Source of the DNA: HKCCE3408 sp039183205
GTDB lineage: Bacteria; Pseudomonadota; Alphaproteobacteria; Rhodobacterales; Rhodobacteraceae
NCBI GenBank assembly: GCA_039183205.1
Contig: JBCDBR010000018.1
Coordinates: 11,644-75,643, forward strand
Reading direction: 5' to 3'
DNA length: 64,000 nt
The notes under the pieces are model-generated. The model did not search any database. It saw nothing but the letters and a program-made list of their open reading frames with translations, and was not told the origin of the DNA. A program made the translations under genes and the position numbers. Below, piece by piece: positions 53,612-62,498 of this stretch (positions are counted from its first letter, which is position 1; each line of letters starts with the position of its first letter).

Positions 53612-54441
53612 GCGATGTGACCATCGGTTCGGTGGTTTGTGGGGCCAATCAACCGCTGACCGTCATTGCGGGCCCCTGCCAACTCGAAACCAAAGATCAT
53701 GCCGTCATGATCGCGCAAACCATGGCCGACATTTGCGCGGCCGCGGGTGCGCAGTTCATCTTTAAGGCCAGCTACGACAAGGCCAACCGGACAAGCCTTG
53801 CCGGAAAACGTGGACCGGGCATGGCGGCGGGTCTTGAAATCTTGGCAGAAGTCGGCACGCGCGTGGGCGTTCCGGTTTTGACGGACGTGCATGCGCCGGA
53901 ACATTGTGCCACCGCCGCAAAGGCGGTCGACATCTTACAGATCCCCGCATTTCTTTGCCGCCAAACAGACCTGCTCGTGGCGGCCGGTGAAACCGGCACG
54001 GCGGTGAATATCAAGAAAGGCCAGTTTCTCGCCCCTTGGGACATGGAACACGTCGCTGCTAAGGTCGCCAGCACGGGCAATGCGCGTATCCTATTGACCG
54101 AGCGCGGCGCGTCTTTTGGGTACAATACCCTGGTCGCAGATATGCGCAGCCTGCCGCAAATGGCGAAAACCGGATATCCCATTGTGATGGATGCCACCCA
54201 TTCGGTGCAGCAGCCCGGTGGTCAAGGCGGCGCGTCCGGCGGGCAACGCGAATTCGCGCCGGTGATGGCGCGTGCTGCTGTCGCCATTGGCGTCGCGGCC
54301 GTCTTTATCGAGACCCACGAAGCACCGGATACGGCGCCGTCGGATGGGCCCAATATGATCCCATTGGATGAAATGCGCATGTTGGTCGAGACGCTCATGG
54401 CATTCGATCGCGTGGCAAAAGCTGCCCCATTGGCGTTTTGA
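53608..54441 (+). CDS. kdsA: 3-deoxy-8-phosphooctulonate synthase KdsA
   Basis: Condenses arabinose-5-phosphate with PEP to KDO-8-phosphate, for lipid A-core and, in many capsule systems, for a poly-KDO linker. 277 residues. Signatures: VIAGPCQLE, FKASYDKANRTSLAGKRGPGMAAG, TDVHAPEHC, IPAFLCRQTDLLVAAG, and DATHSVQQPGG (motifs split). ATGA overlap with kpsE. Location in the capsule arm suggests KDO supply for capsule, though a second kdsA elsewhere cannot be excluded. Confidence 0.96.
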   Translation: MSDVTIGSVVCGANQPLTVIAGPCQLETKDHAVMIAQTMADICAAAGAQFIFKASYDKANRTSLAGKRGPGMAAGLEILAEVGTRVGVPVLTDVHAPEHCATAAKAVDILQIPAFLCRQTDLLVAAGETGTAVNIKKGQFLAPWDMEHVAAKVASTGNARILLTERGASFGYNTLVADMRSLPQMAKTGYPIVMDATHSVQQPGGQGGASGGQREFAPVMARAAVAIGVAAVFIETHEAPDTAPSDGPNMIPLDEMRMLVETLMAFDRVAKAAPLAF

Positions 54442-54544
54442 ACGCCGAAGCGGTCCGGCATTTTCCGTGGACACCCACCATCTACCGCCCCCTTTTCCCC
54501 GGACGCGCGCCCGATTAGGTTGCGCAAGACCCAACGAGGCTTCG

Positions 54545-55834
54545 ATGCGCACTATTCTGCTCATTTTCATTGTCCTGCTTGCGAGCCCGGTTTTGGCCCA
54601 GTCCGAACAGCCGCAGGGCGAGATTTCAGTTCAAAACGACATCGCGGCCGATGCGCGGATGGAAAACCGAATTCGCGAAATTCTCAGCCAGTTGGATGGG
54701 TACACTGATGTCACGGTCGTCGTCGCCGATGGGATCGTCACTTTGGAAGGCACAGCCTTGGAAACCGCCCAGATCACGGCGCTCACTGAATTGGTTGGCC
54801 GCGTTGAGGGCGTTGTGGCCATCGAAAACAACGTGGCAGAGACAACCGATGTGGTGCAGCGGCTCAACCCCGCCGTTGATCGCATTCGAAACCGTGTCGT
54901 TCAATTGCTGGCCCTGTCGCCGCTTTTGCTTGTGGCCATTGGCGCAGGGATCGCCGTTTTTCTGTTGGGCCTGTTCATCGCGCGGGCGAAACATCCCTGG
55001 GATCGGATTGCACCGAACCGCTTCATCGCCGACATATATCGACAAATGATCCGCCTGGTTTTCGCCGTGGCTGGTGTGGTTTTGGCGCTTGATCTGCTTG
55101 GGGCGACCGCCCTTTTGGGAACATTCCTCGGCGCGGCCGGTATCGTTGGTTTGGCCATCGGGTTTGCCGTGCGCGATACCGTGGAGAACTTTATCGCGTC
55201 CATCATGCTGAGCGTTCGGCAACCGTTTCGCCCAAAGGATCTGGTGGAGATTGAGGGCGACATGGGCCATGTCATCCGCCTGACAAGTCGTGCCACAATT
55301 CTGCTGAGCCTTGACGGCAATCATATCCGCCTGCCCAACGCAACCGTCTTTAAGGCCCGGATCGTGAATTACAGTCGCAATGACGAACGACGGTTCACGT
55401 TCGATCTGGGTGTGGCCGCCGATGCCGACATTGCCGATGCGCAAGCGATCATCCTTTCTGCGCTGCAAGAATTGCCGTTCCTTCTGAAATCCCCGGCGCC
55501 CGCTGTTTGGGTTAACGGTCTGGGTGACAGCACCACATCCATCACCGGGGCGGGCTGGATAGCACAGCACGAAACCTCGATTTCGATGGCCAAAGGCGAG
55601 GCCATACGAATTGCTAAGGCGCGGCTAGAGGCGGCTGGCATTGGCTTGCCAGAGCCGACGTTTCGGCTGTTGACCGACGGGGCCGCACCACAGCGCACGC
55701 CCATAGCTCCCGCGCCTGTCACAGTGCAAAAGATCCAAGCGCCGGAAGGTGCGGAGCTCGAACGCATGGTCGACGCTGAACGCGAGGTCTTGGCCGAGGA
55801 GGATCTGTTAGCTCGCCAGGCACCGCAGGAATGA
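54545..55834 (+). CDS. Mechanosensitive channel (MscS family) with periplasmic BON domain
   Basis: 429 residues from ATG 54545; the open frame upstream overlaps kdsA and is spurious. Signal peptide (MRTILLIFIVLLASPVLAQ), then a BON domain (about 36-98, VTVVVADGIVTLEGTALE), two or three membrane helices (from about 125), the MscS pore helix (GAAGIVGLAIGFAVRDTVENFIASI) and the beta domain/vestibule (VEIEGDMGHVIRLTSRATIL). The C-terminus is charged. BON domains bind membranes or other envelope proteins. Sits between kdsA and GT39, ATGA-overlapped with the latter. Confidence 0.9.
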   Translation: MRTILLIFIVLLASPVLAQSEQPQGEISVQNDIAADARMENRIREILSQLDGYTDVTVVVADGIVTLEGTALETAQITALTELVGRVEGVVAIENNVAETTDVVQRLNPAVDRIRNRVVQLLALSPLLLVAIGAGIAVFLLGLFIARAKHPWDRIAPNRFIADIYRQMIRLVFAVAGVVLALDLLGATALLGTFLGAAGIVGLAIGFAVRDTVENFIASIMLSVRQPFRPKDLVEIEGDMGHVIRLTSRATILLSLDGNHIRLPNATVFKARIVNYSRNDERRFTFDLGVAADADIADAQAIILSALQELPFLLKSPAPAVWVNGLGDSTTSITGAGWIAQHETSISMAKGEAIRIAKARLEAAGIGLPEPTFRLLTDGAAPQRTPIAPAPVTVQKIQAPEGAELERMVDAEREVLAEEDLLARQAPQE

Positions 55835-57471
55835 GCACAATACTCGCTCGGCTTGATGCATGGCTTTCGCACCTGACCGAACGGCGCGTTGCGGCCGGCG
55901 TGGCCGTCGCTGTCTTTGCGATCGTTCTCTTTCTTCCGGCGTTTGTGAGCTTGCCGCTCACCGACCGCGACGAGGCGCGATATGCCCAAGCCAGCCGCCA
56001 GATGGCTGAAACGGGCGATTTGATCGACATCCGCCTTGGCGCGGGGCCGCGTTACAATAAGCCTGTCGGCATCTACTGGTTGCAGAGCGCGGCCGTTTGG
56101 ATCACCGGCGAAAGCCGGGAGATGTGGGTGTACCGGTTGCCTTCGTTGATCTCCGCGGTTGCTGCATCGGTGCTGACCTACCTTATCGCCCTCAGTTTAA
56201 TGGGTGGCCGTGTTGCGTTGCTTGCTGGGCTCTTGATGGCCTCGACGCTGACCCTTGGCGCCGAGGCACGGATTGCCAAAACCGATGCTACCCTTTTGGC
56301 GACGATCCTGCTTGCGATGTGGCCGCTGGGTAAACTCTACATGACCGGCACATTGGCCCGGCCAGGGCTCTTTTGGGTCGCGCTCGGCGTCTCGATGTTG
56401 ATCAAGGGCCCCATCGGCGTCATGGTCGCGGGATCGGCTCTGGGCGTTTTATCGATCCTGCGCCGCGACATTGGCTGGATCGCGCCTCTCGGGCCGAAAT
56501 CGGGTGCCGCAATTTTTGTTGCGATTGTCCTGCCTTGGTATCTCGCCATCACATTCGTGTCTGGCTGGGCATTCTGGGAAGCCGCCCTAATCGACGATTT
56601 TCTGTCGAAGATCGGCGAGGGCCAGGAAAGCCATGGCGCGCCGCCGGGCTCCTATCTTTTGGGGGTTTGGTTCACATTCTGGCCGGCGGCCATCTTGCTG
56701 CCACTCGGGCTTCGCTACGGTTGGCATTATCGCAAAGAGCCCGCGGTCATATTCTGTCTTGCTTGGGTTGTGCCGTCATGGATCGTCTTTGAGCTCACCG
56801 CAACGAAGCTATTGCACTATGTCCTACCGCTTTATCCAGCGCTTGCGATCTTGACAGCCGCAGGCTGGCTTCAACTTTCCCAGGCGCCCGGTCGTGCCCT
56901 GCGGATCGGCGCAGCCCTCGTCTTGGCGATCGCGATCGTGTTCGTCGCGGCGCCCTTGGTCTTCACACTACGCTTTGGCGGATGGCCGGGGCTTTACTGG
57001 ATATTGGGCACGCTCATCCTGGTTGGTGGGGCTTTGGTTTTTTGGTCGGCGTTCCGCGCAGGTCTAAAATATGCCACTGCATGTGCCGGCGGCCTTCTTA
57101 GCATCGGTGCCATGACAGCGGTTTTATCGAGCCTCGCCCGGTTCGAGCCTCTGTGGCCGGCCAACGCGTTGGCTGCCATGATCAGCCAGATGCCGTGCCC
57201 CGCGCCACGGGTATTTTCCATCGGCTATCATGAGGCGTCACTGATTTTTGCCACATCAAGTTGGCCGGCATTCACATCCGCCGACGTCACGGTGGCAGAG
57301 GCCAGCGCCTCAGGTTGTGCGATTGTCTATGTCGAGGCGCGCCATGCCCAGGAATTCCAAGACGCGTTGGGGACAGCCGTGCCGGTAGAGATCGGTAGAT
57401 TTGACGGCTTCAACATGGGGCGCGCTGAAGAAATCTCCGTTGTCGCTTGGGGCTTTATCCAAGACGGCTAA
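55831..57471 (+). CDS. ArnT-like glycosyltransferase family 39 (plus arm)
   Basis: 546-residue GT39/83 integral membrane transferase (PMT/ArnT fold) that moves a sugar from a polyprenyl-phosphate donor to lipid A or another envelope acceptor. The N-terminal periplasmic loop has LPLTDRDEARYAQASRQMAETGDLIDIRLG (DE of the catalytic DRDEAR, split) and YNKPVGIYWLQ. About 12 hydrophobic segments, then a soluble C-terminal domain. Overlaps mscS start by 4 bp; its 3' end overlaps convergently the PAP2 gene by 17 bp. Confidence 0.9.
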   Translation: MSTILARLDAWLSHLTERRVAAGVAVAVFAIVLFLPAFVSLPLTDRDEARYAQASRQMAETGDLIDIRLGAGPRYNKPVGIYWLQSAAVWITGESREMWVYRLPSLISAVAASVLTYLIALSLMGGRVALLAGLLMASTLTLGAEARIAKTDATLLATILLAMWPLGKLYMTGTLARPGLFWVALGVSMLIKGPIGVMVAGSALGVLSILRRDIGWIAPLGPKSGAAIFVAIVLPWYLAITFVSGWAFWEAALIDDFLSKIGEGQESHGAPPGSYLLGVWFTFWPAAILLPLGLRYGWHYRKEPAVIFCLAWVVPSWIVFELTATKLLHYVLPLYPALAILTAAGWLQLSQAPGRALRIGAALVLAIAIVFVAAPLVFTLRFGGWPGLYWILGTLILVGGALVFWSAFRAGLKYATACAGGLLSIGAMTAVLSSLARFEPLWPANALAAMISQMPCPAPRVFSIGYHEASLIFATSSWPAFTSADVTVAEASASGCAIVYVEARHAQEFQDALGTAVPVEIGRFDGFNMGRAEEISVVAWGFIQDG

Positions 57472-58024
57472 GGCCATTGCGGAGTGCTCGGAACCCTCGT
57501 GCAAGGCCCCGACCGGCGCCAAACCAAACGCGGCGAAACCATGCATCAAAAGCCACAAAGGCTGCGACCTGGCCGACCCACCCCAAGATCGCCCCCGCCA
57601 TGACCTGCCAAACGTCATGGGCGCCGACCTCAATGCGACTGCCGCCAACCAGGCCGGCCGCCATTCCAGCCATCACCTGCGCAGGTGGATTGCCCGCTAA
57701 ACAATGCTGTGCCATGCCAGCGGCCCCGAACGCGGCGGCTGTGGTATGACCCGACGGCATGCCGTGGTAACCACCATTGGGACGGGCATTGATCTCGGTC
57801 TCTCCCAGGCCATGTTTGGAGGACTGCATCATCACTGTCACGGCGATGTAGCGCCCCGTATAGCGGACGCCCTGACCGGTTGCGATTGCGCAGGTCAACC
57901 CGGTTAGTGGCAAGGTCACTTGCAAGGTATCGCCGACGCCAGAGACCGATTTGTCAGAAATCGCGATCGACCCCACAATAAGAACTAATACCCAGACAAG
58001 TGCCCGGTTCTTCAACCCCGCCAT
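57455..58024 (-). CDS. PAP2-superfamily phosphatase (first copy)
   Basis: From ATG 58024 (MAGLKNRALVWVLVLIVG) it has 189 residues. Membrane PAP2 phosphatase: K..RP stretch in KHGLGETEINARPNGG (motif 1 with longer spacing), motif 2 MPSGHTTAAAF intact, motif 3 SRIEVGAHDVWQ with Gln where Asp is usual. Such enzymes remove phosphate from lipid A or undecaprenyl-pyrophosphate. A longer ORF start at 58135 overlaps the second PAP2 gene more and lacks support. Last gene of the minus arm. Confidence 0.87.
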   Translation of the reverse strand: MAGLKNRALVWVLVLIVGSIAISDKSVSGVGDTLQVTLPLTGLTCAIATGQGVRYTGRYIAVTVMMQSSKHGLGETEINARPNGGYHGMPSGHTTAAAFGAAGMAQHCLAGNPPAQVMAGMAAGLVGGSRIEVGAHDVWQVMAGAILGWVGQVAAFVAFDAWFRRVWFGAGRGLARGFRALRNGLSRLG

Positions 58025-58773
58025 GTCTGCCCCCAATTCTTCGCCGCCGCGACGATCCGCGCACCGTCTGCGCGCAAGCCCGACCATGTCACGCGATCCA
58101 TTACCTCTTGCAAGCGCAGGCGCGCGGCCAACCAATGGGCCAACGTCACCATGAGCAAAACGGCCCAGACAGCGTCAGAAAGATAATGGCGGCCTTTCAT
58201 GACGCGCATGCCAGCGCCGATCACGATCAACGCCCCCAACGCAACCAACAATGCCCGGCGATTGCGAACCCGGTTCCAGAACGCGACCCCCAGCAAGATG
58301 GCCAAACAGGTGACGCCTGCCGCTTCGCCGGACACGAAAGAGCAATTGGCGGCACAATTTCCGGCCCATTCCCAAGCCGGTGTAAACGGATGTGGCCCGC
58401 CAAATACGTCTGTATCGGCCGGCCGTGCCCGGCCCCAATACGTCTTGAGGACGCCATTGACCAAGACCAGCGGACCCAAGAAAATGAACAGCAGGGCAAA
58501 CGCCCAGATGCGACCCGGGATTGCCGGAGCCGGCGTTGCAAGCAGTGCAAAGGTGCCAAAGATGAGCGCAACCAAAGTTGCAATTTCAGCCGCATTCCAG
58601 ATCGCGTTACGCAGAAACTCCAATGGCCTATTCTCTGCCAAGGGAAAGCTGCTTGAGGCCGGATCGTAAAACAGCCCCGAAACCCAAAGATCGATGCCCG
58701 GAAAAGCCCCAAAGAGGAAAAAAGCGGCCAGCCAACATGCAGCAATGCGGCCCGTCACGGCTGCGCCCAGCAA
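58012..58773 (-). CDS. PAP2-superfamily phosphatase (second copy, variant motif 2)
   Basis: 253-residue integral membrane PAP2 protein with about six helices. Motif 1 KTYWGRARP is intact; motif 2 reads CSFVSGEAAG, with Glu where the catalytic His of PSGH normally sits; motif 3 MRVMKGRHYLSDAVW keeps R-x5-H-x3-D. The SGE form is seen in one PAP2-like subfamily, so activity is not excluded. It overlaps the GT39 gene upstream and the other PAP2 gene downstream. Likely acts on a polyprenyl or lipid A phosphate. Confidence 0.87.
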   Translation of the reverse strand: MLGAAVTGRIAACWLAAFFLFGAFPGIDLWVSGLFYDPASSSFPLAENRPLEFLRNAIWNAAEIATLVALIFGTFALLATPAPAIPGRIWAFALLFIFLGPLVLVNGVLKTYWGRARPADTDVFGGPHPFTPAWEWAGNCAANCSFVSGEAAGVTCLAILLGVAFWNRVRNRRALLVALGALIVIGAGMRVMKGRHYLSDAVWAVLLMVTLAHWLAARLRLQEVMDRVTWSGLRADGARIVAAAKNWGQTWRG

Positions 58774-60203
58774 TCGGCTGCAGTGCGGTAGATGTAAATC
58801 GTACGATTACGATAGGCGGGTCCGGCATTCCAAGAGGCAAGCGGCGTCTCGGAACATTGCGACGCTGCATCAAAGCTGACAAAGAGCACCGGGCTTGTGC
58901 CCGAACCCTGCAATGCGTAGCGCTGGGCGTAGTAGTTATCAGGCGGGCCAACCGGCGGCGTGGAAAAGACCGATAGATCGGAATCGCGCGCAGCATAAAA
59001 AAGATCGGCTAGGATATCGCGATGGGTTGCAACCAGCGTATCGATGCCCTGAGCTTGGGCCTCACTTAGAATGCGCGCGCTTGTATCGGCGCGCCCGACA
59101 TATCGCCTCAGCAGCAGCCGCTCTCCGTCCCGGGCCATCCAACGGTCCGCATTGCTGCTGAGTACCGGAATCGCCACCGCAATTGCGATGTTGATCGCAA
59201 GGCCGAGGGCTAGAACCACACGCGCGGATTGCCACAGTAACGCGACCGTAAGCACAGTCGCCGCGACATAAGCGGTGACCGCCCAATTTGCGTATGCCCG
59301 GTCCAGCAATGCCTGGCCAAGCACCAAAAGCAAGATCGGAAAAGATAGCGCCACGAGTAGCCGCATACGCCAGTCTGCGTGCCTGATACCTGCCCAAACA
59401 GCCCAAAGGTATGCTGTGAAAAACACCGGCCCCACCACGCCAAATTGCGTGCTGAAAAAGCCCAAAGCACGATCGGGGTTTAGCGCAAAGGCCTCACCCA
59501 CCCAATTGGCGTTGTCCGCCGTATGGTTGATTGTCACCAAATCGTTTTGAAGGTTCCAGATAATGTTAGGGGCAATGACGATGGCAAACGCGATCGCGGC
59601 CAGCAAAAGATCGCGCCAAGCGATGCGGGCCTGCGGGATCCGCCATGCCCCTATTGCTGCGCATATCACGAAGTATAGCGCTGCGTATTTCGCCAAAAAG
59701 CCGAGCCCCAGACACAGACCGAGTAAAATCGCGAGACCGCCTGAAGGACCCCGGACCAGCCGTAGCCACAACCACATGGCCGCTGCGAAGAACGGCAAAA
59801 GGATCGTGTCGGTGGAGATCAAGGACGCGCCGACACTGGCAAACGGCATGGTGACATAGGCGCAACCCACGACGACAGCTGCGGGCTTGGTCGTTACTTC
59901 GCTGGCGGCTCCGATCAGCAAAACAGCCGTTGTGGCATGAAAGACAGCGCCCGGCATGCGGATCCAGAATGCGCTGTCGGACCCGGCGATGTCGGTCACG
60001 GCTCGGATCACCCACCCAATTAGCGGTGGCTTGGAATAGTACCCCCAATCCAGCGTCTGACCCCACAGCCAGTATTGCGTTTCGTCAACGAAAAGGTCCG
60101 CTGTCGAAAACGACAGCATCACCAACCTGTAGAATGTGATCGCCAAGATCACAGCCAGGCCCAGTATCAGCGGATCACGCGCCCAAGCGTCGCTTTTCTG
60201 CAT
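58755..60203 (-). CDS. ArnT-like glycosyltransferase family 39 (minus arm)
   Basis: 482-residue GT39 membrane protein: N-terminal helix, periplasmic catalytic loop FSTADLFVDETQYWLWGQTLDWGYYSKPPLIGWVIRAVTDIAG (DE in VDETQYW, split), about 11 hydrophobic segments. It probably uses a polyprenyl-phosphate sugar made by the GT2 upstream. Preferred start ATG 60203, overlapping the LABN gene end. This is a second, differing copy relative to the plus-arm GT39. Confidence 0.9.
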   Translation of the reverse strand: MQKSDAWARDPLILGLAVILAITFYRLVMLSFSTADLFVDETQYWLWGQTLDWGYYSKPPLIGWVIRAVTDIAGSDSAFWIRMPGAVFHATTAVLLIGAASEVTTKPAAVVVGCAYVTMPFASVGASLISTDTILLPFFAAAMWLWLRLVRGPSGGLAILLGLCLGLGFLAKYAALYFVICAAIGAWRIPQARIAWRDLLLAAIAFAIVIAPNIIWNLQNDLVTINHTADNANWVGEAFALNPDRALGFFSTQFGVVGPVFFTAYLWAVWAGIRHADWRMRLLVALSFPILLLVLGQALLDRAYANWAVTAYVAATVLTVALLWQSARVVLALGLAINIAIAVAIPVLSSNADRWMARDGERLLLRRYVGRADTSARILSEAQAQGIDTLVATHRDILADLFYAARDSDLSVFSTPPVGPPDNYYAQRYALQGSGTSPVLFVSFDAASQCSETPLASWNAGPAYRNRTIYIYRTAADCWAQP

Positions 60204-60486
60204 AGATCAGCCACAAATTACGAGAATAGATGAACACACCGAGCGCTTGCCCCAACATGAAGACGGGATCGCCGCGATGAATGGCATAGGCAAAAAGCGT
60301 GATCCCTCCAACAATGGAAAACCACCAAAAGAGCTCTGGCACAACAACGCGGCGTTCTTTTTCGCTGGCCAGCCATTGCACGACAAAGCGCATAGTGAAC
60401 ACCAGTTGCCCACATAGGCCAATGACAACCCAAATGAGCTCCGCCGTCGTTTCGACCTTGAAAAACGCAAGCAGTCCCTCAATCAC
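60175..60486 (-). CDS. Lipid A disaccharide synthase N-terminal-domain (LABN) membrane protein
   Basis: 103 residues from GTG 60486 (overlapping the GT2 stop as GTGA); a longer ORF to 60549 has no support. Small membrane protein with the LABN pattern: WVVIGLCGQLVFTMRFVVQWLASEKERR, PELFWWFSIVGGITLFAYAI, and DPVFMLGQALGVFIYSRNLWLI (three helices). It is not the LpxB catalytic domain. This domain often sits with GT2 and GT39 genes of lipid A modification, probably as a lipid-carrier flippase-like or accessory component. Confidence 0.9.
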   Translation of the reverse strand: MIEGLLAFFKVETTAELIWVVIGLCGQLVFTMRFVVQWLASEKERRVVVPELFWWFSIVGGITLFAYAIHRGDPVFMLGQALGVFIYSRNLWLIYAEKRRLGA

Positions 60487-61220
60487 GCCAAAGGCTCCGT
60501 CCGTGCCGGCTCTTCGGGCGTGACGGTCTTGGCCCGCCGGATCAGCCAAGCCACGCCGATCAAGTCGTAAAACCCCACGAGGGCGCGCCCAAAGTTGGTG
60601 TATTTGGAACGTCCGCCGCCGCGTTCGCGATGCGCCACATCAACATGCGCCACACGAAATCCTTGGCGCGCAAAAAGCGCTGGCAAATAGCGGTGCATGT
60701 GGTTGAAATACGGCAGTGTGAGGAATGCGTCGCGCCGAAAGGCTTTGAGCCCACAGCCGGTGTCCCGGGTAGCATCGTTCAGCATCCAAGCCCTTACGCC
60801 ATTTGCAAAACGAGAGGCTATTTTCTTCGACCATGTGTCTTGGCGTTTGACCCGTTGACCTGCAACCAAGCCCAGATCGGTTGGCGCATCAGCCGCCAAA
60901 AGCGGTGCGACCAAATTCGGGATTTCAGAGGGCGGATTCTGCAGATCACCGTCCAAGGTGCAAATCACATCGCCGCTTGCGGCCAAGACACCAGAATGAA
61001 CGGCCGCCGATTGCCCCCCTGCGCTGACATGTCGGATCAACCGCAGCCACGCACGAGATGCCATCTGATCACTGATGATGTCGGCAGTCCCGTCGGACGA
61101 GCCATCGTCAACCAGCAAAAGCTCCCAACTTCCAAGGTCAGCGCACGCGGCTTCGATCTCGCGGACCAGCGGGGTGACGTTCATGGCCTCGTTGTGCATC
61201 GGTACGACGATGGATAGCAT
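60483..61220 (-). CDS. Glycosyltransferase family 2 (polyprenyl-phosphate sugar synthase type)
   Basis: 245-residue GT-A fold enzyme: MLSIVVPMHNEAMNV, catalytic ED/DxD-type DDGSSDGTADI and CTLDGDLQNPPSEI, then the ArnC/DPM1-like end with HRERGGGRSKYTNFGRALVGFYDL (in parts). It transfers a sugar to a polyprenyl phosphate on the cytosolic face, supplying the GT39. The C-terminal membrane helices usual for ArnC are absent. First gene of the minus arm. Confidence 0.92.
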   Translation of the reverse strand: MLSIVVPMHNEAMNVTPLVREIEAACADLGSWELLLVDDGSSDGTADIISDQMASRAWLRLIRHVSAGGQSAAVHSGVLAASGDVICTLDGDLQNPPSEIPNLVAPLLAADAPTDLGLVAGQRVKRQDTWSKKIASRFANGVRAWMLNDATRDTGCGLKAFRRDAFLTLPYFNHMHRYLPALFARQGFRVAHVDVAHRERGGGRSKYTNFGRALVGFYDLIGVAWLIRRAKTVTPEEPARTEPLA

Positions 61221-61351
61221 GATCCTCTGCCCTTTCCGGCCCGCTCTGTGGACGGGTTTCGGTATTGCGCGCCAAGGTTAGTCGATCAAGGCCGGGCGCA
61301 CCACCACCAAGGCGAAGGACCAAATTCGGTCTTGTTTTTTGTCAACAGGTC

Positions 61352-61380
61352 TTGATCCACCCTCTCCGGCGGCGTAACTA
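61352..61380 (+). promoter_or_regulatory. Promoter of tRNA-Gln
   Basis: TTGATC (61352-61357) and TAACTA (61375-61380) with the ideal 17-nt spacer, 13 nt before the tRNA 5' end. Matches sigma-70-type boxes moderately well (TTGACA/TATAAT). Confidence 0.55.
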
Positions 61381-61393
61381 GCCTCGTCACTGT

Positions 61394-61468
61394 TGGGGTG
61401 TAGCCAAGCGGTAAGGCAGCGGTTTTTGGTACCGTGTACCGTAGGTTCGAATCCTACCACCCCAGCCA
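61394..61468 (+). tRNA. tRNA-Gln (TTG anticodon)
   Basis: 75-nt cloverleaf with encoded CCA. Acceptor TGGGGTG (61394-61400) pairs with CACCCCA (61458-61464); the anticodon stem GCGGT/ACCGT has loop TTTTGGT, giving TTG; T-arm GTAGG TTCGAAT CCTAC. The decayed recombinase region begins right after it, which suggests this tRNA 3' region as an old integration site. Confidence 0.95.
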
Positions 61469-61635
61469 ATACTTCCCACGAACCATTGCTACGCCAGACC
61501 GGCCGGAATTCCCCGGTGTTTTCCGGCGGTTTGTGATGGGTGTGCCGAAATGCAGACAGCGGAAGCGTGGTGATTGCGGCGGCCAATGCCCATTTGTCTG
61601 GAACAGGGACTTTCGCGATACGCGACGAGGTTTGG

Positions 61636-62280
61636 TTATAGGGAGGCGATGCGCTCGCGTTGCGCCGCCCAGTCGGCAGGCACGTCGTGGCGGAGGAGCC
61701 AGTCGGAGGTCAGGCCCATTGCTTGCGCGCCTTGCGTGATGTCCCTGACGATTTCCGGTGCTAGAAATGCCAGACCTACAATTTGCTGGATGCGCCGCTT
61801 TGCGGTTTGCTCGGAAGATGCAACCTCGTCGAAGCTCTTCCCAAGCTTGAGAGCCGTATAAACACGACTTGCTAGACGAATGTTGTCCGAGAGCTTTTGG
61901 TCGACTTGCCGCGCCGCATGGCACACCAACATCTTCATCTCCACACCGCGCCGCCGCCCGGTCAAGAGGCTGAGCCTCTCCACCAGCTAGGCGAAATCTC
62001 CCAAGGACCGCGTGAGCCGGTCAATCTTGTAAACGACGATCTGATCGACCTGTTTGGCGTCTACATCTGCCATCAAACGCTGCAAGGCCCGCCGGTCGGG
62101 ATGGCCACCCGAGAGCCCGCCGTCGTCGTATTGCGTTGACATCAGCTCCCAGCTCTCGTGCCTTTGGCTAGCGATGTAGGCCTCACAGGCCTCACGCTGC
62201 GCGTCAAGAGAATTAAAGTCCTGTTCAACACCATCCTCGGAGCTTTTCCGAGTGTAGATTGCACATCGAATGCGGCGCAT
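61636..62280 (-). pseudogene. Serine recombinase remnant (stop plus internal deletion)
   Basis: The N-terminal resolvase domain is readable from ATG 62280: MRRIRCAIYTRKSSEDGV with the catalytic Ser in YTRKSS, then SLDAQREACEAYI and VYKIDRLTRSLGDFA. There follows TAG (61987-61989) where K is expected (DFAKLVERL), then LVERL in the same frame, and then a sudden jump to a C-terminal piece (61636-61983) ending in QTAKRRIQQIVGLAFLAPEIV. The large middle part, with recombinase and zinc-ribbon domains, is missing. Non-functional. Confidence 0.85.
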
Positions 62281-62498
62281 CAGGAGGCTTTCTTCGAACC
62301 AAAGAAGCGCGGCCCGTTCCATTCGGCACCGGTGATGTGCTTGGCAACCGCGCGTAGCGAACGAAAGCTCCGATCATCCAGGTCGTAACCATCCCTGATC
62401 ACCCTGACCCGATATACCCGCCCATTCCATTCCCTCACCAGTTGGGCGCCTGGAGTCAGCGCTGCTTTCGATTCAGGTGAAGCGTCGGCTTGCGGCAT
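62280..62498 (-). pseudogene. DUF2924 protein remnant
   Basis: 72 codons: LTPGAQLVREWNGRVYRVRVIRDG, YDLDDRSFRSLRAVAKHITGAEWNGPRFFG (in parts), which is the C-terminal part of DUF2924 proteins, normally next to serine recombinases in alphaproteobacterial phage-type elements. The N-terminal part is missing: homologs are longer, and the next ~20 bases belong to an aminotransferase remnant on the other strand. The stop and the recombinase ATG overlap as TGATG. Confidence 0.7.

Noticed and set aside
54626..55570. 314-codon minus-strand frame
   Set aside because: Antisense to the MscS gene; shadow frame of a GC-rich gene.
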